Assembly: GCF_040253615.1 (NCBI RefSeq)
Contig: NZ_JBEJGY010000004.1
Coordinates: 4,526,001-4,590,000, forward strand
Reading direction: 5' to 3'
Origin: Streptomyces sp. Edi4
Lineage (GTDB): Bacteria; Actinomycetota; Actinomycetes; Streptomycetales; Streptomycetaceae
Length of the DNA: 64,000 nucleotides
Shown: positions 57,338-64,000 of the stretch, piece after piece
Layout of the letters: each line of letters begins with the position of its first letter
Position numbering within the stretch: the first letter of the stretch is position 1
Position numbers and translations under genes: made by a program
Notes under the pieces: model-generated
Seen by the model: the letters and a program-made list of their open reading frames with translations, nothing else
Database searches by the model: none
What the model was told of the DNA's origin: nothing

Positions 57338-58749
57338 GCCGCCCCCCACCCCAGGGTGAGCTGCGCCCCCGCCGGCGTTGTGAGATACGGAAGAATGTCG
57401 GCTTTGGTCACGAACGCGCCCTCGGCGGGTGCCGCCCGCCAGGTACCGGCGAGGGGACGCAGCCGCAACGTCCGGTTCAGCGAGCCATCCTCAGCCTTGT
57501 AGACGGCCGTGTCTGCGAACAAGAGATCATCGGGTGAGACGAGCTGCACCACACCGGGCGAGTGGGTGTTGATCAGTACCTGCCGGGAGGGGTTGTCGGT
57601 CCCGGGCTCGTCCGACGGGTCGACGGCCAAGTCCTGGACCAGAGCCACCATGGCGTTCAGGTTCGCGGGATGAATGCCGTTCTCGGGTTCTTCCATGCAG
57701 ATCAGGCCGCGCACGGAAGGATCTTCCAGCAGGACGCACAGGGCCAGGAAGCGCAGAGTCCCTTCGGAGAGGCTGCGTGCGGGCAGCGTCATGCCGGCCA
57801 CCTCCCGCACATTGACGGTGAGAAGTTGCCGCACCTCGTCCTGATCCACCTCCAGATCGCGAATGTGGACCCCCGTCAGGTCCGAGAGGCGGCCGGCCAC
57901 CCTCGCGTACACCTGGGCGGCGTCCGCGCCGGGAGTGTCGTGAGCGACGCGGAACAGTGTCGCGGGCAGATGGGAACCGTCGGCTCCCATCGTCTGCGGG
58001 TCGACATAGCGGTCGGACCTGCGCAGGGCGGACGGCTCCAGGGCGAGCCGCCGCCAGGACTGCATTTCGCGGCGGGCCGCGAGGATGGTCGGGTCGTCGC
58101 TGCTGGTGATGGTGGATACGACCGTCGCGGGCGCCCTGGACGCCGCAGCCGGCTTCGGCTGTCCCCGGCTGCCACCGTCCTGGTGGATCTTGACGATGGA
58201 CTCGCCGGACTCGGTCGTCGTCGAAATGAAAGGTGCGCCGCTGCGGTGGCCCTGAATGACGTTGTTGCGGAAGTTCTTCGCACTGTGGGGGAACAGGAGG
58301 TGCCGCGGCGCCTTGCCCTTCGTGATGTGCCCGAGGGTTTCGTGGAGGAGGGTCAGGCGGCCGAAGCGGTCGAGCCCGGACGGCTCCTGGTACCCGACTT
58401 CCAGTTCATAGCGCAGGAAGGTGGTGGTGGCCTCCGCCGCCCGCCCGAAGTCGTCCTCCGTGCGCAGCGGAACCACCATTTCAGCGGCGAACCTCATCCG
58501 GTGACTGCCGGGGGCGAAGCCCTTCCAGAAAAGGTCACGCGGGTCCCCGTGCCGCTCGCCATATACGCCACGGACCTCCTGCGCCGCCTCCATCATCGAC
58601 TGGTCGGCGAGCAGCGAGAGGAACTGGATGGCGTCGAAGACATTCGACTTGCCCGTGCCGTTCTCCCCCGCGATGCAGGTGAAGGGGCCGAAGTCGATGG
58701 ACAGGTCCAGGAGGTTCTTGAACCCGTGGACTTCGAGGCGGGTCAACAT
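57334..58749 (-). CDS. AAA/OLD-like ATPase, partner of the DUF4276 protein
   Basis: 471 residues, ABC/SMC-type ATPase. Walker A GENGTGKSN (about 29-37) follows the FKNLLDLSIDFGPFTCIA start. The signature LSEGTLRFLAL, Walker B GLICMEEPENGIHP and the His switch LINTHSPGVV come late, with about 300 intervening residues. This is the AAA_21/AAA_15 pattern of stand-alone OLD-like ATPases. Such ATPases paired with Toprim-like DUF4276 proteins occur in defence-type gene pairs. The coding overlap (GTGA) with the second gene indicates one operon. Confidence 0.88.
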   Translation of the reverse strand: MLTRLEVHGFKNLLDLSIDFGPFTCIAGENGTGKSNVFDAIQFLSLLADQSMMEAAQEVRGVYGERHGDPRDLFWKGFAPGSHRMRFAAEMVVPLRTEDDFGRAAEATTTFLRYELEVGYQEPSGLDRFGRLTLLHETLGHITKGKAPRHLLFPHSAKNFRNNVIQGHRSGAPFISTTTESGESIVKIHQDGGSRGQPKPAAASRAPATVVSTITSSDDPTILAARREMQSWRRLALEPSALRRSDRYVDPQTMGADGSHLPATLFRVAHDTPGADAAQVYARVAGRLSDLTGVHIRDLEVDQDEVRQLLTVNVREVAGMTLPARSLSEGTLRFLALCVLLEDPSVRGLICMEEPENGIHPANLNAMVALVQDLAVDPSDEPGTDNPSRQVLINTHSPGVVQLVSPDDLLFADTAVYKAEDGSLNRTLRLRPLAGTWRAAPAEGAFVTKADILPYLTTPAGAQLTLGWGAA

Positions 58750-58786
58750 ACGGTCTCCGGAAGCTCGCCGGGCGGGTCGGCCAAGC

Positions 58787-59284
58787 CTACTGGCGGGGGT
58801 GCGTGCCCACCTGCGGGCGCGTCGGCCGACAATCCGATCCGGCCGTGGAGAGCATGGCCAGCTGTGCCCATACCGTTTTCTGCGGGGGTGGGCCCTCCGT
58901 CGTGCCCCAGTGGTCTGCCAGCGTCTGGATCAGGAGCAGGCCCCGGCCCGACTCCGCGTCCTCGGGGGCGACCTGTGCCACCACCGGCAACGGCCTGTCC
59001 GCCCTCGTGTCCGTCACCTCGATGCGTAGTACGCCGTCCTCCCGCAGCAGCAGCCCCAACTCGAAGCCCCGGCCCGACACGTACGCGTGCAGCACCGCGT
59101 TCGCCGTCAGCTCCGCCACCAAGAGCGCCGCCGTGTCCGACGCCTCGCTCCCGTGCGGCACGCCCCACGCGTCCAACTGGCCCTGCGCCAGTCCCGCCGC
59201 CCGCCGCGTCGACGCGAACCGCTTCCTGAACACACGTACGGTAACCGGCAGTTGGGCAGCGCCGGGTTCTGTTTCGAGGTGCAT
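58787..59284 (-). CDS. Serine-kinase-type ATP-binding protein (RsbW/HATPase_c_2 family)
   Basis: 165 residues from ATG 59284. The GHKL fold is readable: LLVAELTANAVLHAYVSG (N-box with Glu and Asn), LRIEVTDTRADRPLP (G1 box) and ESGRGLLLIQTLADHWG (G2 box). RFASTRRAAGLAQGQLDAWG opens the domain as in Streptomyces anti-sigma-like kinases, which bind sigma factors or anti-anti-sigma proteins. No partner gene is adjacent. It is divergent from the XRE regulator at 59443. The upstream in-frame start at 59383 would add a low-quality N-terminus. Confidence 0.87.
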   Translation of the reverse strand: MHLETEPGAAQLPVTVRVFRKRFASTRRAAGLAQGQLDAWGVPHGSEASDTAALLVAELTANAVLHAYVSGRGFELGLLLREDGVLRIEVTDTRADRPLPVVAQVAPEDAESGRGLLLIQTLADHWGTTEGPPPQKTVWAQLAMLSTAGSDCRPTRPQVGTHPRQ

Positions 59285-59442
59285 GGCGCCAGCGTGGCCC
59301 GCCCGCGACCCCCTCCGCCACCCATCCCCTGTGTACGCTCCGCGAGCGTACGCGCACGTCCTGTAGACGGTACGCACGTCCATCCGTAACGCTGGGTGAG
59401 TTGCGAACGCGGGGCGAACTGTTCACCGAGAGGCGGCCGCCG

Positions 59443-60294
59443 ATGGCACGTGCGCGCGAGAAGTCCCCGGGACAAGGGCGAGACGGGGAGCCCGGTCCCT
59501 CCGACAGTCTGAAGACCTTCGGGGCGGTCGTCCAGGCCCTGCGCGAACACGCCGGCCTCAGCCGCGCCCAGTTCGCCGTCCTGGTCGGTTACTCCAAACA
59601 CACGGTTGCGTCGGTGGAGTTGGGGCGCCGTATGCCCGACCCCGACTTCGTCGAGCGGGCGGAGCCTGTGCTGGGTAACACGGGGGCGCTGCGTAATTCT
59701 GCTCAGTACCTCAACCGGCAGGACGGGCTGGCTACGTGGTTCCGCAAGTGGGCCCGCCTGGAGAAGTCCGCCATCAGTCTGTACACGTACGAGTCTCGGC
59801 TGGTCCCGGGGCTGCTCCAGACGGAAGCGTACGCCCGGATTCTGTTCCGGGAGCAGTTGCCACCCCTCGCTGACGAGCAGATCGAGGCCAAGTTGAAGGC
59901 CAGGATGGAGCGGCAGCGGTTGCTCGCCGGACGTCCCAACACCGCGTACAGCTTCATCATCGACGAGTACGTCTTCGCTCGGCGTACCGGTGGCCCGGAC
60001 GTGACGCGCGAGCTGATCGATTACGTGTTGGAGAGCGTGTCCCCGAGGAACGTGGAGCTTCAAATCCTGCCGATGGACAGGGGAGTTCACGCTGGCCTCG
60101 CTGGGCCGATACGACTTGCGGAGGCTCCGTCCAATCGATGGTTCGGCTACTGCGAAGGGCAAGAAAGCGGCCTGTTCGTTTCCGATGCCAAACTGATCAG
60201 CACCCTCCATATGCGGTATGCGAAACTGCGGTCACAAGCCCTCACGCCCGAGCAATCGGTGGGGCGACTGGAGCTACTGCGAGGAGCGCCATGA
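59443..60294 (+). CDS. XRE-family regulator with DUF5753 domain (second pair)
   Basis: 283 residues from ATG 59443. The helix-turn-helix is FGAVVQALREHAGLSRAQFA with VGYSKHTVASVELGRR. The DUF5753 region runs from about 100 (TWFRKWARLEKSAISLYTYE, RLVPGLLQTEAYARILF) to VELQILPMDRGVHAGLAGP and the C-terminal LELLRG. It overlaps the DUF397 gene by ATGA. The two XRE proteins in this window share architecture but are clearly diverged, so they are not a recent duplication. Confidence 0.9.
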   Translation: MARAREKSPGQGRDGEPGPSDSLKTFGAVVQALREHAGLSRAQFAVLVGYSKHTVASVELGRRMPDPDFVERAEPVLGNTGALRNSAQYLNRQDGLATWFRKWARLEKSAISLYTYESRLVPGLLQTEAYARILFREQLPPLADEQIEAKLKARMERQRLLAGRPNTAYSFIIDEYVFARRTGGPDVTRELIDYVLESVSPRNVELQILPMDRGVHAGLAGPIRLAEAPSNRWFGYCEGQESGLFVSDAKLISTLHMRYAKLRSQALTPEQSVGRLELLRGAP

Positions 60295-60665
60295 GCAGAA
60301 CCGAACTGGGCTGGTTCAAGAGCAGCTACAGCAGCGGCTCGGGGGACGACTGCGTCGAAGTCGCCCTCGACTGGCACAAGTCGACGTACAGCAGCGGCGA
60401 CGGCGACAGCTGCGTAGAGGTCGCCCACTCCTGGCGGAAGGCCAGCTACAGCGGCGACTCCAGCGGCGACTGCGTCGAAGTTGCCGAATGCTGGGGCAAG
60501 TCCAGCTACAGCAGCGCCCAGGGCGACAGCTGCGTCGAGGTCGCCGCCTGCCCGCGTGCCATCCACATCCGGGACTCCAAGGACAAGGCCGGGCCCCAGC
60601 TCGCACTGAACCCCGCCGCCTGGGGCGAGTTCGTGGCGTACGCCAAGCAAGGGGCGCGGGGCTGA
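60291..60665 (+). CDS. DUF397 protein with four domain-like repeats
   Basis: 124 residues. Four consecutive units of about 23-25 residues: WFKSSYSSGSGDDCVEVA, WHKSTYSSGDGDSCVEVA, WRKASYSGDSSGDCVEVA, WGKSSYSSAQGDSCVEVA. Only the fourth runs on to the usual DUF397 end (IHIRDSKDKAGPQLAL and WGEFVAYAKQG). The start ATG overlaps the XRE stop, so the pair is coupled. The gene at 43040 has three such units. Confidence 0.9.
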   Translation: MSRTELGWFKSSYSSGSGDDCVEVALDWHKSTYSSGDGDSCVEVAHSWRKASYSGDSSGDCVEVAECWGKSSYSSAQGDSCVEVAACPRAIHIRDSKDKAGPQLALNPAAWGEFVAYAKQGARG

Positions 60666-60675
60666 CCCGGGTTCG

Positions 60676-61386
60676 TCAGGCCAGGCCTGCCGCGATCGCG
60701 CGGCGTACCGCGTCCGCGCGGTCGCGGATGTCGGCCTTGGCGAACAGGTTGTTGATGTGCGTCTTCACCGTCGCCTCGCTGATGAAGAGCTGCTGGGCGA
60801 TCGCCCGGTTCGGCAGGCCCTGGCCGATCAGGGCCAGTACTTCGCGTTCGCGCGGGGTGATGTCGCCGGGCAGCGACTGGGACGGGGCCGGGGTGGCAGC
60901 GGGGCCCACGCGTGCGGTGGCAAGGAGGCGGGCCTGGACTTCGCGGTCCAGGACCGACTGGCCGGCCGCCGCCGCACGGATCGCCCGGGCGATGTCCTGG
61001 CGGCCCGCGTTCTTGGTCAGGTAACCGCGCGCGCCCGCGCTCAACGCGGCCAGGATCGAGTCGTCGTCGGCGAAGGTGGTCAGGACGACCACGGCCACCT
61101 CCGGGTGCTCCTCGGTCAGCCGGCGCGTCGCCTCCGTGCCGTCCATCACCGGCATGCGCAGGTCCATGAGGACCACGTCCACCGGGCCTGCGGCGACCGC
61201 GGCCAGGACCTCGGTGCCGTCGGCGGCGGCCGCGACGACCTCGATGTCGTCGGACAGGCCGAGGACGGCGGCCAGCGGTTCGCGTACGGCGGCCTGGTCG
61301 TCGGCGACGACCACCCTCAACTTGCTTACGTTCCGCGTCGGTTCACTCACCGTGTCGCCCACTCCCTCATGTGCCTGGTCGCTCAT
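60676..61386 (-). CDS. NarL/LuxR-family response regulator
   Basis: 236 residues. Receiver domain with acidic pair (VVVADDQAAVR), phospho-Asp in VDVVLMDLRMPVMDG, the Thr in VVLTTFADDD and Lys in YLTKNAG, followed by a LuxR-type helix-turn-helix (ITPREREVLALIGQGLPNRA, LFISEATVKTHINNLFAK). The start ATG overlaps the histidine kinase stop (ATGA). It should be phosphorylated by that kinase and act as a transcription factor; its targets are unknown. Confidence 0.95.
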   Translation of the reverse strand: MSDQAHEGVGDTVSEPTRNVSKLRVVVADDQAAVREPLAAVLGLSDDIEVVAAAADGTEVLAAVAAGPVDVVLMDLRMPVMDGTEATRRLTEEHPEVAVVVLTTFADDDSILAALSAGARGYLTKNAGRQDIARAIRAAAAGQSVLDREVQARLLATARVGPAATPAPSQSLPGDITPREREVLALIGQGLPNRAIAQQLFISEATVKTHINNLFAKADIRDRADAVRRAIAAGLA

Positions 61387-62948
61387 CCGGGGATCACCGC
61401 CTCGACCTGCCAACCGCCCTCGTGCGGGCCGGTGACGACCGGGCCCGCCGTGATCGTTCCGTTCAGGAGGGCGACGCGTTCCCGCATGCCGATCAGGCCC
61501 ATTCCGCTGCCGACACCGGCGTTCACCCTACGGGTGGCGGGTCCGTTGCGTACGGCAAGGGTCATGGACGTATCGGCGTACGTCAGCTCCACCTGGACCG
61601 GGCCGCCTGGGGCGTGCCGGGCCGCGTTGGTCAGGGCCTCCTGGGCGATGCGCAGGAGGTTCTGGGTGACCCGGGACGGGACGTCGCGTACGGTCCCGGT
61701 CACGGTCAGGGCGTCGCGGTGGCCCGAGGAGTCCAGCATCGCGGTCAGGCTCTCCACCAGCGGCAGGGAGTCCTCGCGCAGCGCGTGCACGGTCCACTGG
61801 GCCTGCTTCAGGCTCTCCTTGACCATGCTGTGCGCCTTCTGGTTGGCCTCGCGGACCTTCTCCAGATCGCCGGTGTCGATGAGGGCGTCGGCCAGCTCCA
61901 GCTGCATGTTGATGCCCGCGAGGGAGTGGGCCAGGACGTCGTGCACGTCGCGGGCTATCCTGCCGCGTTCGCTCAGGACGGCGGCCTGGGCCTCGGCGCG
62001 GGCGGCGCGCTCGGCGGACTCGGCCGCCGACAGCGCGGCCACGACCGCGCGGTGGCGGCTGCGGTTGAGCATGCCGATCAGGACGGGGCCGCCGGTGGTG
62101 AAGCCGAGTGTCCAGGGCAGCAGGTCGTGGCCGGTGCCGAGGCGGAAGTACAGCACCACGGTGCACAGCACGGCGCACAGTCCTGCCAGGGTGAGGGCGG
62201 TGCGGGGTTCCAGGCGGAAGCCGATGTGTCCGACGATGAAGTACGCGAAGAGGTAGCTCGCGCCGCCGGTGCTCACGCCGATCAGGGCGGCGGCGGCAAG
62301 GACGCCGAAGGTCAGCCAGGCCACGGTGAGGCGCGGCGGAATCCTGTCTTCCGGCACGTGCCGGGTCGCCAGCACAAGGGAGTTGACCACGATCAGGACG
62401 GTGCAGGCCAGACCCCGGCCGCTGAGGCCCTGCGGCTCGACGGTCCAGAGCGCGGACGCCACGAGGAAGATCGTCGGGATCCACTGCGTACGCGGGTCCT
62501 GACCTGGCACGGTCCGCGGTCTTGAACCGTGGGGCGGGGCGCCCGGGGAATCGGGCTGGGCTTCGGGCACGGCGTGACCATAGCCGAGGGCGCGGGCGAG
62601 GACACGCAGGCCCCGGTCCAGGCGGGTGGCCCAGGTCGTGAGCAAGTCGCGGGTGGGGGCGGGCGCTTGGGGCGCCTTGCCCGTCGCTCGGAGCCCGCTG
62701 CCTGGGGCGGTGGCGTGGGGCCGGGTGCCCGGGTCCGTGGCGTGGGGCCGGGTGCCATGGGTGGGGCCCTGCGTGCGGGGGTGCGTGGCCGGGGCGTGGG
62801 GGCGGGCGCCCTGGGCCGGCCTCTCCGGGCGGGGGTCCGTGGCCGGGGCGTGGGGTCGGTCGCCGGGGGGCGGCGTCAGCGGGCGAAGGCCCGTGACCGG
62901 GGCCTGGGGGGCCGGGGGCACGGGCCGGGTGGCGCGGTGCGGGCGCAC
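61383..62948 (-). CDS. HisKA_3 sensor histidine kinase
   Basis: 521 residues from GTG 62948. Residues about 1-130 are a low-complexity Pro/His/Thr/Arg region (RPHAPATDPRP-type units). About five membrane segments follow (around 150-300), with no obvious extracellular domain. The dimerisation/phosphoacceptor motif is RGRIARDVHDVLAHSLAGIN, and the ATPase region has EALTNAARHA (N-box) and GSGMGLIGMRERVALL (G2). It begins 3 bp after the membrane protein gene and overlaps the regulator, so the three form an operon. A start nearer the first helix is possible. Confidence 0.9.
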   Translation of the reverse strand: MRPHRATRPVPPAPQAPVTGLRPLTPPPGDRPHAPATDPRPERPAQGARPHAPATHPRTQGPTHGTRPHATDPGTRPHATAPGSGLRATGKAPQAPAPTRDLLTTWATRLDRGLRVLARALGYGHAVPEAQPDSPGAPPHGSRPRTVPGQDPRTQWIPTIFLVASALWTVEPQGLSGRGLACTVLIVVNSLVLATRHVPEDRIPPRLTVAWLTFGVLAAAALIGVSTGGASYLFAYFIVGHIGFRLEPRTALTLAGLCAVLCTVVLYFRLGTGHDLLPWTLGFTTGGPVLIGMLNRSRHRAVVAALSAAESAERAARAEAQAAVLSERGRIARDVHDVLAHSLAGINMQLELADALIDTGDLEKVREANQKAHSMVKESLKQAQWTVHALREDSLPLVESLTAMLDSSGHRDALTVTGTVRDVPSRVTQNLLRIAQEALTNAARHAPGGPVQVELTYADTSMTLAVRNGPATRRVNAGVGSGMGLIGMRERVALLNGTITAGPVVTGPHEGGWQVEAVIPG

Positions 62949-62950
62949 GG

Positions 62951-63493
62951 TCAGACCGTACGGTCGAGGGTGCGGACGGGGTGGATCTGCGTGGGCGGCT
63001 GCCGGCGGGCGGCCACCACGCGGCCCCGGATGAAGATCGTGGCGAGCCGCGTGACCACCTCGGTGAGCGCCATCAGGACGAACGCCGCGACCCAGGCCTG
63101 ATCCGTGGTGATCTGGTGGGCGATGCTGAACTGCGCCACGTGGGACGCGCCGCCGTGGTCCACCCAGACCTGGAAGCCCATCCTGGCGCCCATGCCGAGC
63201 ACCCACAGGGCGGCCGAGACGGCGCCCGCCTTGATCAGCAGGTGCTCCCCGGAGACGCGGATCCGGGTGTAGACGCCACCCGCGACGCCGAGCGCGGCGC
63301 CTGCGGCCACGAGCGCGCCGATGAGGACGAGGTCGTTGCCGGCGGTCGGGATGGAGTGCAGGTAGCTGTGGGCCACGAAGGCCACGATCCCGAGCGGGAT
63401 CAGGAAGGTCTTGAGGTCGAGTCGGCCTTCCCGCAGCTGGCGGAAGACGACGAGGACGAGTGCGATGTCGGTGAGCCAGTCGGTCGTTGTCAT
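62951..63493 (-). CDS. Multi-pass membrane protein (DUF1453-like)
   Basis: 180 residues with about five hydrophobic segments (WLTDIALVLVVF, LIPLGIVAFVAHSYL, LVLIGALVAAGAALGVAGGV, VSAALWVLGMGARMGF, VAAFVLMALTEVVTRL). RQLREGRLDLKTFLIPLG is the CcdC/DUF1453 start. Its link with the downstream histidine kinase (three bases apart) suggests it helps sensing. Function is unproven. Confidence 0.8.
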   Translation of the reverse strand: MTTTDWLTDIALVLVVFRQLREGRLDLKTFLIPLGIVAFVAHSYLHSIPTAGNDLVLIGALVAAGAALGVAGGVYTRIRVSGEHLLIKAGAVSAALWVLGMGARMGFQVWVDHGGASHVAQFSIAHQITTDQAWVAAFVLMALTEVVTRLATIFIRGRVVAARRQPPTQIHPVRTLDRTV

Positions 63494-63616
63494 GCCTCAA
63501 GACTGGCCTCACCAGGCCTTTCACACCTGGTCCCAGGGGTGGAGCCCGGGGTGGAGATCAACGGCGCGCGGGCCTCCACCCGGGGGGCGAACCCGGGTCC
63601 ACCCCCACCCCGGTGC

Positions 63617-64000
63617 TCACCGGCAGGCGGCCTGCCCGAGCAGCCACTTCTGGGCCGCCGCAAGGGCCGTGTCGTCGGCGCCGGGGGCCGGGTTCCGGTC
63701 CTGGGGGTACTCCTCGTCCGGTGCGATCGGCCCGTCGTAGATGTGGCCGGTGCGGTCGGCTTCCTTGGCCCCCGTAAGGATCAGCTCGGCGCCGTCCGAC
63801 AGCGGGTGCGACTCGTTTCCCGTGGGCACGCCATCGGTCTTACCGCCGAAGAACCGGGTGTCGGGGCGGCCGTGGAAGGCCACCACCACCGCCTCGCCCG
63901 CGCTGGCTGTCCGGGGGCCGGTCAGTACGGCGACCGGCGGATTGCTCCTGCCGATGGGCGGAACATCGGTGTTCCAGCCGTTGGACTTGCCGTCCACGTA
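63617..64000 (-). CDS. S41-family (tail-specific-like) peptidase, C-terminal part
   Basis: The 5' part is beyond the right edge. The visible 127 residues include PPVAVLTGPRTASAGEAVVV, whose Ser in TASAGE is the S41 catalytic nucleophile, then FFGGKTDGVPTGN with LSDGAELILT. The end YDGPIAPDEEYPQD is typical of small actinobacterial S41 hydrolases. It is probably a secreted or membrane-associated protease. It lies 124 bp upstream of the membrane protein/kinase operon on the same strand. Confidence 0.85.
   Translation of the reverse strand, partial: YVDGKSNGWNTDVPPIGRSNPPVAVLTGPRTASAGEAVVVAFHGRPDTRFFGGKTDGVPTGNESHPLSDGAELILTGAKEADRTGHIYDGPIAPDEEYPQDRNPAPGADDTALAAAQKWLLGQAACR

Overview
The window is high-GC actinobacterial chromosome, almost certainly Streptomyces. 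The evidence is GC-rich third codon positions, GTG starts, DasR-type operators, a CdgB-type GAF-PAS-GGDEF protein, XRE/DUF397 pairs and a thrC-moaD/thiS-csp-groEL2 order. The stretch from terD through cdgB, nagA, nagK, otsB/otsA, gpgS and thrC to groEL2 matches the known S. coelicolor order around SCO4281 (cdgB), SCO4284/4285 (nagA/nagK) and SCO4296 (groEL2). Species cannot be given from sequence alone.

Layout. 1-11.8 kb: the 3' part of an Mrr-nuclease/TerD fusion, a FAD oxidoreductase, a rhomboid-like membrane protein whose 3' end cannot be resolved, a GNAT enzyme, a pentapeptide-repeat protein, an M1 aminopeptidase lipoprotein converging on a secreted M4 protease, TerD, an ArfB-like peptidyl-tRNA hydrolase and a flavin reductase. 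12-20 kb: cdgB, a membrane-anchored binding-domain protein, a PfkB sugar kinase, nagK-nagA, and a divergent solute-binding lipoprotein, with two DasR-like dre sites in the nagK/SBP gap. 20-26 kb: VOC protein, DUF3263 protein with expanded repeats, otsB, otsA, gpgS. 26-31 kb: SAM-I riboswitch-thrC, MoaD/ThiS protein, cold-shock protein, and groEL2 behind two CIRCE operators.

31-42 kb is an accessory block: a DUF4097-like lipoprotein, then a type VII-secretion-like gene set (WXG proteins, mycosins, a DUF6571-like protein, a lipoprotein). It carries a 2.9-kb tandem duplication of the WXG/mycosin pair whose junction encodes a chimeric micro-ORF. The DUF6571-like gene is cut by one in-frame TGA. 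No ESX core genes (eccB/C/D/E) are present here.

42-49 kb: HTH protein, XRE/DUF397 pair, small unknowns, murR-like regulator plus murQ (with nagA/nagK this gives two cell-wall amino-sugar recycling loci), DUF4031 protein, second cold-shock gene. 49-56 kb: MFS exporter, GNAT, HD hydrolase, copper P-type ATPase with CsoR-like boxes, cutC. 56-64 kb: an AAA ATPase plus DUF4276 gene pair whose second gene is frameshifted, an anti-sigma-like ATPase, a second XRE/DUF397 pair, a membrane protein/histidine kinase/response regulator operon, and the 3' end of an S41 peptidase.

Many intergenic spaces hold the same modular repeat family (core GGGGCGCGGGGAACTGCGCG plus a CTGGGGCTCCGCCCCAG hairpin), besides several short-period tandem arrays. 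No tRNA, rRNA, CRISPR array or insertion sequence was seen.
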